From: Candidatus Omnitrophota bacterium | GTDB lineage: Bacteria; Omnitrophota; Gorgyraeia; Gygaellales; Profunditerraquicolaceae | NCBI GenBank assembly: GCA_030693145.1 | Contig: JAUYBI010000008.1 | Span: 1 to 45,487 of the forward strand | Length of the DNA: 45,487 nucleotides | Direction: 5' to 3' | Part shown: positions 16,455 through 24,003 of the stretch, in pieces | Numbering within the stretch: the stretch's first letter is position 1 | Layout: every line of letters starts with the position of its first letter | Position numbers and translations under genes: made by a program | Notes under the pieces: model-generated | The model's input: only the letters and a program-made list of their open reading frames with translations | Database searches by the model: none | Told to the model about the DNA's origin: nothing

Positions 16455-17368
16455 TCAAGGCCGACCCTTAACTTTTTCAGATTGTTTTCCATGATATCGA
16501 TAAAAGTACGCCCTCTGCTTAATTCATCCTTGCTGACGTTATGCGCGCCGTGAAGAAGCTCGAGTTTTGCCCCGGTCTCCTGTGAAATCACGCGGGCAAC
16601 TTTAGGATCAAGCAACTCTTCGAAATAAATGTATTTAATCCCTGACCCCTTTAACTTATTAATAAGCTCCACAATGGCTTTGGGGCTTGGTTCGGCGTTA
16701 GGCGAAAATCCATCATACGGAGAAACGTGCTCCAGCCCGTAACGTTTCGCGAAATAGCCAAAAGCAAAATGCCCGCCGTAAATGATAGTCTTGTGTTTGC
16801 AGGTTGAAAGGGTTTCTTTAAAACGCTTATCAAGGTCAGCCAGTTTTTCGTTATACTCTTTGGCGTTATTTAAATAAAAAACCCTATTTTTTGGATCTTT
16901 CTGAACTAACGCCCGCGCAATGGTATTAACCATAACTTGAGCATTTGCTAAATCTAACCAAATATGCGGGTCTTTGCCGCCGCCGTGATGCTCGGGCTCT
17001 TCATCATGACCTTCTTCCTCTGCGAGTTCAATACCCTTGCTCGCATCAACGACTATAAGATTCTTGTTAGATACACCTTTAAGCATATCCTCTGCCCACG
17101 GTTCCATGAATTTGCCGGTGTAGATAAAGACATCGGCCTTGTTGATTCTTACGATATCCTGGGGTTTTGGTTCAAAAGTATGTGATTCAACTCCAGGGGG
17201 AAGAAGCAGTGAAACATTGACACTGTCTTTCCCAACCTGCTTCGCGAAATCATATGTCGGGAATAATGTCGTTACAATTTCGAGCTTGGCATTAGAAGCC
17301 TGCGCATAAGCCAAAGCTCCTCCCAATAAGAACATAAACAAAAAAGCTGTTACGACTTTTTTCAACAT
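16445..17368 (-). CDS. znuA: Periplasmic zinc-binding protein
   Basis: 307 aa with a signal peptide (about residues 1-24). Family metal ligands are recognisable: His63 (PPGVESHTFEPKPQD), His135 (DPHIWLD) and His200 (IIYGGHFAFGYFAKRYG), plus a carboxylate near FEELLDP. Between them is the His/Asp/Glu-rich loop (EEEGHDEEPEHHGGG, about 117-131) typical of zinc- rather than manganese-specific cluster A-I proteins. It captures Zn2+ in the periplasm and passes it to ZnuB/ZnuC. It lies 26 bases downstream of the porin gene in the same operon. Confidence 0.93.
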   Translation of the reverse strand: MLKKVVTAFLFMFLLGGALAYAQASNAKLEIVTTLFPTYDFAKQVGKDSVNVSLLLPPGVESHTFEPKPQDIVRINKADVFIYTGKFMEPWAEDMLKGVSNKNLIVVDASKGIELAEEEGHDEEPEHHGGGKDPHIWLDLANAQVMVNTIARALVQKDPKNRVFYLNNAKEYNEKLADLDKRFKETLSTCKHKTIIYGGHFAFGYFAKRYGLEHVSPYDGFSPNAEPSPKAIVELINKLKGSGIKYIYFEELLDPKVARVISQETGAKLELLHGAHNVSKDELSRGRTFIDIMENNLKKLRVGLECQ

Positions 17369-17394
17369 ATCGCACCTCTGTTAAAAGATACTTT

Positions 17395-18783
17395 TTAGAA
17401 ATCAACCTGCGCCCTCATACCACCGACAAAGATACCGCTTGTATCATCCGCAACATCTTTGCCGAACGGATTCCAAATATACTGAAAGTCCGGGCTAATA
17501 GATAAATGGTCGTTTACGAATATCCTGTAATAAGCTTCTAAGTGCCCTTCTGGTTTTGCCCTGCGCACAGGATCAAGCGCCTCACCGGCTTTTTTGTAAT
17601 CCTTAGACGGAATAGCTTGGCCTACGGCAAATGCAAGCACATCCTTTTCCCTGCCCCAAGGCTTACCTTCTACTTGGAGACCAGTACTCCATGAATGCAT
17701 TAGTGAATAATTCAAATCGCCTGTTGCCATAATGCCCGGGTTATATACTTTGGGATTCTGCCAGCCGTAGCGGGTAAAGAGCGTTATGATATCGGTAACT
17801 TTCTGGTCAAAGCTTAAACCAAAGCCGTAGGTGGCTTCTTTTGTTTTCTCAGTATCCAGCCACTTGGTGTGATACACATTGTTATTCCAACCAAGAAAAC
17901 GGTAGTTACCTGGGAGACCCAGGAACTTAGTTTTAAAAGTAACCTGTCCGACGTTAAAGAGATTGTCTCCGATCTTCTCCCAATCGCTGTTGCCGTCGAA
18001 AACGCCGTATCCAACCTCTAACCATTCCACCGGCAAGTATGCCAAACGGATACCCGCGGTATTGTCCGGGAATTCAATAGTAGGTGAATTACGGAAAATT
18101 CTGCCTAAGAATTGAGTAGTCTCATCATTGGCGACTTCGTTGTTATCAAAATAGGCGGTCGGGTCAAGCTTTCCAAAAGTCAAAGCAGCTTTATCTTTAA
18201 ACAAAGCCTGCTCATACCAAAGTTCAGTAAGGCGAACATTATTATCATTATCAGCGTCACGGTTAACATTTGAGTAAAGCGTCAGGTCATCTTCAAGGCC
18301 TGCGCCTTTACCTGCCTCAACGTGCAAAAATGCTCTACCGCCAACTTCTTTGAATTCTTTACCTATAGTAATGTCTGCTGAATAGGACGCGTCAGTGCGG
18401 CCCTCTTTCTTTGTCACATCGGTAGCGGCATTATTGGTGTTATTTGTCCCCTGGACTATCATGGTGCCGCCTGCTCCAATCTCTAACCCCTCGGCAATAC
18501 TAATCGGGGATCCTGTTTGACGATGTAAATCGGTATCAAACCTGGCAAGCCTTGATTCATATTCGGCAATCTTTTTGTTCTGGTCTAAAATACATTGCTT
18601 CTGTTCATGTATGCATTTATCATGTTCGCCAAGTTTATTCTCTAGGGCTTCTATGCGCGCCTGCATCCTACGAAGCGTTTCCTGAATATCGCTGTCATCC
18701 GCATAACATAATCCAGAGAAGATAAAAGTAAATAAGGAAACAAAACATAATATTCTTCTAAACCACATGCCTTCCTCCTTCAA
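17395..18783 (-). CDS. Outer-membrane beta-barrel porin of zinc operon
   Basis: 462 aa. A signal peptide ending SGLCYA is followed by a coiled-coil stretch (about residues 30-85, TLRRMQARIEALENKLGEHDKCIHEQKQ) and then a long alternating beta-strand domain. It includes FGKLDPTAYFDNNE and ends in ...FVGGMRAQVDF, with the aromatic C-terminal residue expected for barrel insertion. This is the layout of coiled-coil-anchored carbohydrate/anion-selective porins (OprB-like or SLH-like). Its place between the regulator and znuA suggests a channel raising zinc flux across the outer membrane when zinc is scarce; that role is inferred from context. Confidence 0.78.
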   Translation of the reverse strand: MKEEGMWFRRILCFVSLFTFIFSGLCYADDSDIQETLRRMQARIEALENKLGEHDKCIHEQKQCILDQNKKIAEYESRLARFDTDLHRQTGSPISIAEGLEIGAGGTMIVQGTNNTNNAATDVTKKEGRTDASYSADITIGKEFKEVGGRAFLHVEAGKGAGLEDDLTLYSNVNRDADNDNNVRLTELWYEQALFKDKAALTFGKLDPTAYFDNNEVANDETTQFLGRIFRNSPTIEFPDNTAGIRLAYLPVEWLEVGYGVFDGNSDWEKIGDNLFNVGQVTFKTKFLGLPGNYRFLGWNNNVYHTKWLDTEKTKEATYGFGLSFDQKVTDIITLFTRYGWQNPKVYNPGIMATGDLNYSLMHSWSTGLQVEGKPWGREKDVLAFAVGQAIPSKDYKKAGEALDPVRRAKPEGHLEAYYRIFVNDHLSISPDFQYIWNPFGKDVADDTSGIFVGGMRAQVDF

Positions 18784-18819
18784 TAACTAATATTTTAAGC
18801 GGTTAAACTATTTGGGCGG

Positions 18820-19104
18820 TTAACGATAAAACTGCGGTGGGGCGCGGGAAATGCTGGCAGAAATGATTTCCTTAAATAAAGGTGTGTGTGGCAGCGCAAA
18901 AAGACGCAGAATAACGCGGAATAAAACACTGCCGATTACCGAAAAGAATAGCGCGATTACAACATGGTTAAGCCAAAGACAGATGGGGCATTCATGCCCA
19001 TCATCATTGTCATGATGTAAACTGTACGAAGGCGGATGGAATATCGCGATTCCAAGAAAAATAGCACAAACAACCAGCAATAAAACAGACGCTTTCTTTC
19101 TCAT
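18820..19104 (-). CDS. Small membrane protein with His/Asp/Cys metal-binding-like loop
   Basis: 94 aa from the ATG at 19104, which overlaps the regulator's stop as ATGA; a longer start at 19119 is possible. Two hydrophobic helices flank a loop HHDNDDGHECPICLWLNH containing four His, three Asp and a CPIC pair. This resembles small DUF2946-like membrane proteins of metal operons. The C-terminus is basic. A role in zinc handling or sensing at the membrane is suggested only by the loop and by its place between the zinc regulator and the porin. Confidence 0.65.
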   Translation of the reverse strand: MRKKASVLLLVVCAIFLGIAIFHPPSYSLHHDNDDGHECPICLWLNHVVIALFFSVIGSVLFRVILRLFALPHTPLFKEIISASISRAPPQFYR

Positions 19105-19517
19105 TTGCACTCTGAACACAGCCCTTCTATCTGAACCTGATGTGCCTCTACTTTAGCATTAAACTTCTTTTCAATAAATCGTGACACACCTTTGAAATTA
19201 CAAAACTCAACCTCTTCAATCTTACTGCACTTTCGGCAGGTAAAATGATGGTGATGCACATCGGGAAGCGTGCAAAGCGAATAACGCAACTGTCGATCTT
19301 CCGATATCGACTGAACTAAGATGCCGATATCTTTAAGCTCGGACAGTATTCTATATACTGTCGGCAATCCTATTGTCGAAAGCCTCTTTTTTAGCTTCCC
19401 ATAAACATCATAAGGCCCCATACGAGAACCGTTACTGACGAAAATATCAATAACAGCTTTCCGTCTAGGAGTTATCTTTAAACAATTGTCCTTTAAATTC
19501 TGAAGATACGATTCCAT
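19101..19517 (-). CDS. zur: Fur-family regulator, probably Zur
   Basis: 138 aa from the ATG at 19517; AGAGGA precedes it by 4 bases, and the longer frame from 19577 would read through the promoter. An N-terminal winged helix (ITPRRKAVIDIF...GPYDVYGKLKK...IGLPTVYRILSELKDIGIL) is followed by the metal domain with HHHH (88-91), Cys94-x2-Cys97 and Cys134-x2-Cys137, the structural zinc site of the family. It leads the operon with znuA/C/B, so zinc is the likely signal, not iron. A palindromic operator overlaps its own promoter. Confidence 0.9.
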   Translation of the reverse strand: MESYLQNLKDNCLKITPRRKAVIDIFVSNGSRMGPYDVYGKLKKRLSTIGLPTVYRILSELKDIGILVQSISEDRQLRYSLCTLPDVHHHHFTCRKCSKIEEVEFCNFKGVSRFIEKKFNAKVEAHQVQIEGLCSECK

Positions 19518-19527
19518 ATAATCCTCT

Positions 19528-19548
19528 AAATAGAAATCATTTCTATTT
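19528..19548. promoter_or_regulatory. Fur/Zur-type operator
   Basis: Perfect inverted repeat AAATAGAAAT around a single central base, 11 bases upstream of the regulator start. It overlaps the downstream edge of the -10 box. Its length and 10-1-10 symmetry are typical of Fur-family boxes. It implies autorepression and control of the whole downstream zinc operon. Confidence 0.8.
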
Positions 19549-19574
19549 ATACTACTGTCGTATCTATCTGTCAA
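19546..19574 (-). promoter_or_regulatory. Sigma70 promoter of zinc operon
   Basis: Minus strand TTGACA (19574-19569), 17-base spacer, TATAAA (19551-19546). This is near-consensus and immediately upstream of the operator, the ribosome site AGAGGA and the regulator start. Confidence 0.8.
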
Positions 19575-19626
19575 CATAAATTATTTCTTGAAAGAACTTA
19601 AGAGGCACCGGTTAAAAAGATTCTCC

Positions 19627-20529
19627 CTATGAAATGCTTACTCGCGTTTTCTTCAGAAATTCACTTATCGCAAAAGTAAGTCCAAAAACAATACTAACCC
19701 CAATCATTCCGGCAGTTATCGTAGAAAATGCGGCGTTTCCAATAAACGATGCCTGATAATCAGGTAAAATAGCCGAGATTTCAAATCCTTGAAACTGCGC
19801 AAATGACAATTTGTCTGCTACCCACTCAAGTCCATCAGGAAAACCGCTGGCAAATGGGCTTAACGCCACCGCAACAATAGCTAATGCCCCAGCACCAAAC
19901 GCAAATGTTTGTTCATTTGCTTTCCAATAACGCTCCGAACTCTGCAACACTGTAACCAAAGCAACCGTTAAAAACGCCTCCCCGAAGCCGATTAGCATAT
20001 GCACCGTCAGCATTGCAGGCATGACTTTGTTAAAAGCTACCGCCCCCGACAAAGCTACCTCAATAGAGCAAGCCGCGGCTCCGGCAAGGACAGACAATAA
20101 TGAAGCTATCGCTAATCCCAGTTTTTGATTCAATCCAGCTTTCACAGCTCGATTAAAAACAAAACCCAAGAAACCGGCACCGATCAAAGCCATGTTAAGA
20201 ACATTTGCTCCTAATGCGTTAACTCCGCCGTCTCCAAAAAAGAATGCCTGCACTGCCAAAACGATAGACATTGACAGTACCGCAAAAGGCATTCCCAATA
20301 AACTTACTCCCAGCATAGCCCCAACTAAATGCCCAGAAGTACCATTTTGCACCGGATAATTCAGCATCTGTAAGGCAAAAATAAGAGCCGTCACAGCGGC
20401 AAAACGCGCAGATGAAGGCTTATCTTTACTCTTGCAGGCTACATAAGCCGCGATCCCAACACCAACCGCGCCAACGGCAAGCGTTACAGGACAAACTGCC
20501 CCGTTTAACATTGATGCAGGTATATGCAT
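19627..20529 (-). CDS. Nickel/cobalt ECF substrate-binding component, NikM-NikN fusion
   Basis: 300 aa, polytopic. It begins MHIPASMLNG, with His2 and the N-terminal loop that forms the metal site in CbiM/NikM S components. Residues 1-210 are the CbiM-type core (GHLVGAMLGVSLLGMPFA, HMLIGFGEAFLTVALV). The C-terminal part carries FPDGLEWVADKL, the PDGLE-type CbiN/NikN extracytoplasmic segment, followed by a last helix. Nickel is favoured by the nikR gene just upstream. The T and ATPase components (NikQ/NikO) are not in this region, so it is either an orphan S component or uses units encoded elsewhere. Confidence 0.85.
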   Translation of the reverse strand: MHIPASMLNGAVCPVTLAVGAVGVGIAAYVACKSKDKPSSARFAAVTALIFALQMLNYPVQNGTSGHLVGAMLGVSLLGMPFAVLSMSIVLAVQAFFFGDGGVNALGANVLNMALIGAGFLGFVFNRAVKAGLNQKLGLAIASLLSVLAGAAACSIEVALSGAVAFNKVMPAMLTVHMLIGFGEAFLTVALVTVLQSSERYWKANEQTFAFGAGALAIVAVALSPFASGFPDGLEWVADKLSFAQFQGFEISAILPDYQASFIGNAAFSTITAGMIGVSIVFGLTFAISEFLKKTRVSIS

Positions 20530-20600
20530 TTTCCCTCCTTTTCCCTTTTGCTATGTTTTTTATATTCGTGCTACGATTAGGCAAAAAAAATAATACGGTT

Positions 20601-21017
20601 TTAGGTCATCCCCTTACCTGTGGTTGACATACTAAGCGTACCGTGTTTCACCCCCTTTATAGCTTTTAAAGTATTTGTCAACTTTTGCACGTCAGGCGGA
20701 TTCCCTTTCACCGCTATTATTTCCAGACAGTTATTGTGATCTAAATGGATATGTTGTGTGGAGATGATTACTTTCTGAAAGCCATGCTGGACATCTGTGA
20801 TCTTATTAAGAAGCTCTCTTTTATGATGGTCATAAATGAGCGTTATCGAGCCAGCGACCTCTTTTCCTTCTCGCCATTCTCTCTTAATTAGCTCCTGCCG
20901 GATTAAATCCCCAAAAGCCTTTGAGCGGTTGGTATAATTTTTTTTCTCAATAAGTTTGTCAAACTTATCTATTAAATCCTTTGGCAGCGAAATCCCAAAC
21001 CTAAATACCTCTGACAT
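20601..21017 (-). CDS. nikR: Nickel-responsive regulator NikR
   Basis: 138 aa. A ribbon-helix-helix DNA-binding domain (FRFGISLPKDLIDKFDKLIEKKNYTNRSKAFGDLIRQEL, residues 5-43) is followed by the ACT-like metal domain. That domain has YDHH, QHIHLDHNNCLEII and a basic/hydrophobic tail, containing the His, His, His, Cys set that binds square-planar Ni2+ (YDHH, HIH, C). GAGAGG stands upstream of the ATG. A NikR-type box overlaps its promoter. It lies 72 bases upstream of the nickel transporter component it probably controls. Confidence 0.92.
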   Translation of the reverse strand: MSEVFRFGISLPKDLIDKFDKLIEKKNYTNRSKAFGDLIRQELIKREWREGKEVAGSITLIYDHHKRELLNKITDVQHGFQKVIISTQHIHLDHNNCLEIIAVKGNPPDVQKLTNTLKAIKGVKHGTLSMSTTGKGMT

Positions 21018-21029
21018 GCGTTACCTCTC

Positions 21030-21056
21030 GTATTACGTTTCTCAGAATAGTAGCAC
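21030..21056. promoter_or_regulatory. NikR-type operator
   Basis: GTATTAC-N13-GTAGCAC, an inverted repeat close to the GTGTTAC-N13/14-GTAACAC signal described for non-enterobacterial NikR. It covers the -10 box of nikR. A weaker similar pair (GTGCTAC 20568-20574, ATAATAC 20590-20596, spacing 15) lies between nikR and the transporter gene. Confidence 0.65.
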
Positions 21057-21076
21057 AAGGATATGTAAGTTGTCAA
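21047..21076 (-). promoter_or_regulatory. Sigma70 promoter of nikR
   Basis: TTGACA (21076-21071), 18-base spacer, TACTAT (21052-21047) on the minus strand. The -10 box lies inside the NikR-like operator, so the gene is probably autorepressed. Upstream lies a direct repeat of TTGTTAGTAAA (21084-21115). Confidence 0.65.
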
Positions 21077-21136
21077 GGCATTTTTATGTTTTTACTAACA
21101 ATGTTTACTAACAATACTTCCAATTTTTCGACACCC

Positions 21137-21826
21137 CTAAAACAATCTCAAAAGATAAATTCCCGAATAATATAGCCCAACGAGAATAAAAATAGCTCCG
21201 GTTATTCTGCGGGTGCAGTATTCGAGTTTCGTTATCTTACGAAACCAATGACTCATCGAAGTAACACCAAGGGCGATCGCAACCGCAAATATAAGTACCG
21301 GAAGTCCTGTTCCCACGCCGTAAATAAACGGCAACAAGGTTCCGGCTTTGTTATTTAGCGCCAAAGGAATAAGGCTTCCAAAAAATAACGCCGCTGAAAC
21401 CGGACAAAACGCCAATGCGAATATGATTCCCAAAAGAAATGCCCCCGGCGCCCCGGACTCAACGAGTTTATTGTGATGTTTCTGGGACAACGTTATGCCG
21501 GGCAATCTCAGCGTGATTACTTCTAATAAAAATAATCCCGTGATTATCAAAAGAGGTCCCAATGCCTTGACCATATACTTCTGCAAAAACTGAGCGACCT
21601 CGGGAACGCTCAAAAGAGAACTGATAATGATCCATCCGAGCGCCGCGTACGTCACCATCCTGCCAATCGTATAGGCAAGCCCTGAAATAAACACCATGAA
21701 CGGATGAGCAATCTTCTTTGAAAGAAACGATACCGCCGCGATATTTGTCGCTAGTGGGCAAGGACTGATAGAAGTCAATATCCCCAGCCACAATGCAGAT
21801 CCTAAACCGATTAATATTTCCATCAC
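21137..21826 (-). CDS. ArsG-like / CcdA-type transmembrane permease
   Basis: 229 aa, about six membrane helices. The motif LTSISPCPLATNIAAVSFL at the N-terminus and FALAFCPVSAALFFGSLIPLAL in the second half give the paired CP motifs of the CcdA/DsbD-like superfamily. The wording SPCPLATN matches the branch annotated as ArsG-type efflux permease. It overlaps the ArsF-like gene by 4 bases. Probable roles are electron transfer across the membrane to the thioredoxin-like partner or export of reduced arsenicals; the sequence alone cannot choose. Confidence 0.75.
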   Translation of the reverse strand: MMEILIGLGSALWLGILTSISPCPLATNIAAVSFLSKKIAHPFMVFISGLAYTIGRMVTYAALGWIIISSLLSVPEVAQFLQKYMVKALGPLLIITGLFLLEVITLRLPGITLSQKHHNKLVESGAPGAFLLGIIFALAFCPVSAALFFGSLIPLALNNKAGTLLPFIYGVGTGLPVLIFAVAIALGVTSMSHWFRKITKLEYCTRRITGAIFILVGLYYSGIYLLRLF

Positions 21827-22248
21827 TTCGTTTCCTCTAAAAACGCGTTAACTTCATCAGTAACATACGTAATAAACTTTTGCTTATTGCGGACGAGCTG
21901 CCAGATTTTATCAAGATTCTTATGCCTAACTTCCTTGCCGTCTTTTACGAGCGAAAGAATGAGCGACTTGGTGTAAAGCTGATAATCATTCACGAAATGT
22001 TCGTTGCCTCGTTCTTCCACATTAACCGCTCTGAACTCAAGTTTACCGGAAGTAAGAGCGTCTTTAAAATTCGCCTCAACCGCTTCTCTGGAGTATTTCT
22101 CCATATTGGTACAGGTGTAGCAACGAAACGACCCATAGAAATAATACGCTATGACTTTGGTAGACGATGCGCCCTCTGCGTCAACGGCCAAAGAGCTTGC
22201 GCTAATTGCCGCAACAATCGCCAGAATTGCGAAAAACAGTTTCTTCAA
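21823..22248 (-). CDS. ArsF-like exported thioredoxin-fold protein
   Basis: 141 aa from a TTG at 22248 preceded by GGGAGG at 5 bases. The frame can be extended to an ATG at 22290, but that overlaps the upstream gene and lacks a good site. A signal peptide (KLKKLFFAILAIVAAISASSLAVDA) is followed by VIAYYFYGSFRCYTCTNMEKYSREAVEANF and VNVEERGNEHFVNDYQLYTKSLIL, the pattern of ArsF-type proteins. The CYTC pair occupies the thioredoxin active-site position. Cotranscribed with the permease genes on both sides. Confidence 0.75.
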   Translation of the reverse strand: MKKLFFAILAIVAAISASSLAVDAEGASSTKVIAYYFYGSFRCYTCTNMEKYSREAVEANFKDALTSGKLEFRAVNVEERGNEHFVNDYQLYTKSLILSLVKDGKEVRHKNLDKIWQLVRNKQKFITYVTDEVNAFLEETK

Positions 22249-22261
22249 TTTTCCCTCCCTG

Positions 22262-22495
22262 TCATTTCGTAAGAATCTTTTTGATCTCATCCTTACTCAA
22301 TACCTTGCCGGATGAAGCTATTGCGCCGTCCACGGCAAGCGCTGGAGTCATCATAACCTCGTATTCGGTAATCTTATCGATATCCGTTATCTTGCCGATT
22401 TCGGCTTGGATATTTAGCTCTTTGACCGCCGCCTCGGCATTAGCAGTAAGCTGTTTACACTTGGGGCATCCTACCCCTAAAATCTCGATCTTCAT
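22262..22495 (-). CDS. Small thioredoxin-like protein (CPKC)
   Basis: 77 aa. MKIEILGVGCPKCKQLTANAEAAVKELNIQAEIGKITD...YEVMMTPALAVDGAIASSGKV is the redox-active disulfide protein 2 (MTH895-like) fold, with CPKC at residues 10-13 and the cis-Pro in MTPAL. It is cytoplasmic and is commonly encoded beside DUF318/ArsP permeases. It probably cycles reducing power to the permease-linked arsenical or metal chemistry. Confidence 0.88.
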   Translation of the reverse strand: MKIEILGVGCPKCKQLTANAEAAVKELNIQAEIGKITDIDKITEYEVMMTPALAVDGAIASSGKVLSKDEIKKILTK

Positions 22496-22507
22496 CGAAC
22501 AATCCTC

Positions 22508-23680
22508 CTATTTGACCATTGAACCGAATATCATTCCGCTGATCGTCGCCATTATGACAACTAAGCTCACATAAATAATGGTTTTCTTTGTGCCTATAAT
22601 GCTCCGGATAACAAGCATACTGGGTAAACTTAATGCCGGGCCAGCTAAGAGCAAAGCCAACGCAGGCCCCTTACCCATACCAGAACCAATGAGCCCCTGT
22701 AAAATAGGCACCTCTGTAAGCGTGGCAAAATACATGAATGCCGCCACAATAGAAGAAAAGAAATTCGCCCGCAAGGAATTCCCTCCAACCAGCGCCTCTA
22801 CGAACCTTGATGGAATAATGCCTTCGTGCCCAACTCTGCCCAAAAGGAAACCTGATATCAAAACCCCTCCCAACAGAAGCGGCAGTATCTGAAGCGCAAA
22901 TCCCCACGTTTCCTGAGTCCACTCTTTCAATTCATCCTTTTTGAACCACCTAAAAAGCATCACGGCTAAGCTAATGAGTGAAAATCCGGCAATCCACCAT
23001 TTATATTGATAGATCCATGACCATACGCCGCGATCTCCTTCAAGCGGCTTGCCCCAGTTAGCGAAAACAAGAAAAGCGACCATTGATGCAAAATAAAGAA
23101 CGGCCTTGCCTAAAGAGCGTGTTTCTTTTACTTCTCCTATATTGAAATCACCGTTTGCATGACGCGCTCTTTCTTCCTTTAGGAATATAAGATGCATCAA
23201 TAACCCAATAACAACGCTGAAGACAACTGCGCCTATGGCTCTTGCTAATCCTAACTGCCAGCCAAGAATCCTGGCTGTAAGAATTATCGCCAGAACGTTA
23301 ATGGCGGGCCCGGAGTAAAGAAAAGCGATCGCAGGCCCAAGCCCAGCGCCTCTTTTATAGATACCGGAAAACAAAGGTAGTACTGTGCATGAACATACCG
23401 CAAGAATCGTCCCAGACACAGATGCCACGCTATACGAAAGAAACTTATTTGCTTTAGCTCCGAAATATTTCATAACCGACGCCTGGCTGACAAAAACTGA
23501 AATAGCACCGGCTATAAAAAATGCGGGCACAAGACATAAAAGCACATGCTCCTGGGCGTACCATTTAACCAGCGCCAGCGCCTCAAATACCGCATTAGTA
23601 AAACGTAGATTCTCGACCGGTAAATAGAAACATCCCAAGAATATGGCGACGATATAAAGAAATTTCTTCCACTCTTTCAT
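22508..23680 (-). CDS. DUF318/ArsP-type permease
   Basis: 390 aa, about ten membrane helices in two halves, each with the family repeat (VCSCTVLPLFSGIYKRGAGLGPAIAFLYSGPAINVLAIILTARILG; YFATLTEVPILQGLIGSGMGKGPALALLLAGPALSLPSMLVI). These are ArsP/YraQ-like transporters, some of which export trivalent organoarsenicals. The conserved Cys pair (VCSCT) is present. First gene of a four-gene group with the CPKC thioredoxin, ArsF-like and ArsG-like genes. No ArsR repressor lies next to it. Confidence 0.85.
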   Translation of the reverse strand: MKEWKKFLYIVAIFLGCFYLPVENLRFTNAVFEALALVKWYAQEHVLLCLVPAFFIAGAISVFVSQASVMKYFGAKANKFLSYSVASVSGTILAVCSCTVLPLFSGIYKRGAGLGPAIAFLYSGPAINVLAIILTARILGWQLGLARAIGAVVFSVVIGLLMHLIFLKEERARHANGDFNIGEVKETRSLGKAVLYFASMVAFLVFANWGKPLEGDRGVWSWIYQYKWWIAGFSLISLAVMLFRWFKKDELKEWTQETWGFALQILPLLLGGVLISGFLLGRVGHEGIIPSRFVEALVGGNSLRANFFSSIVAAFMYFATLTEVPILQGLIGSGMGKGPALALLLAGPALSLPSMLVIRSIIGTKKTIIYVSLVVIMATISGMIFGSMVK

Positions 23681-23699
23681 TTTCTGCCCCTGGTATAAT

Positions 23700-24003
23700 C
23701 TTCACCCTAGAGATCCTAGAGCGAATTTGTTAATAATATGTTAAAATATTTTATCTTAACCCGTGTTCTTTTTAAAGTAGGGATGACAGCCTTTCCCTCC
23801 TTATGGAGCCATTGGCGACCATTCAATAAAGACTGCTGCTTCCTGCTTGTTTAACTGGAACCATTTATTTAGGATGATATGGGGTGAGGTTGACGCCTCT
23901 GCCACCATTTATATTCCAGGATATGGTATATGTTAAATAAAGCAAGAAGATCTGTCCTGACTATCTAAAAGAACAATACTACTAACCCTCGAAAGGAGGA
24001 TTT
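23700..24003 (+). ncRNA. IS110 left end with candidate bridge RNA
   Basis: About 300 bases of non-coding DNA precede the IS110 transposase, where IS110-group elements encode their bridge RNA. Stem-forming segments are visible: AGGGA/TCCCT (23780-23800), a TGGTTCCA-flanked stretch, and GGTGAGG...CCTCTGCCACC (23882-23908). The exact element boundary and loop guides cannot be set by eye. The extreme left of this interval also holds the promoter of the permease gene on the other strand. Confidence 0.5.

Noticed and set aside
20568-20596. Second NikR operator upstream of the nickel component
   Set aside because: The arms fit partly but spacing is 15, outside the usual 13/14; listed only as a weak note.
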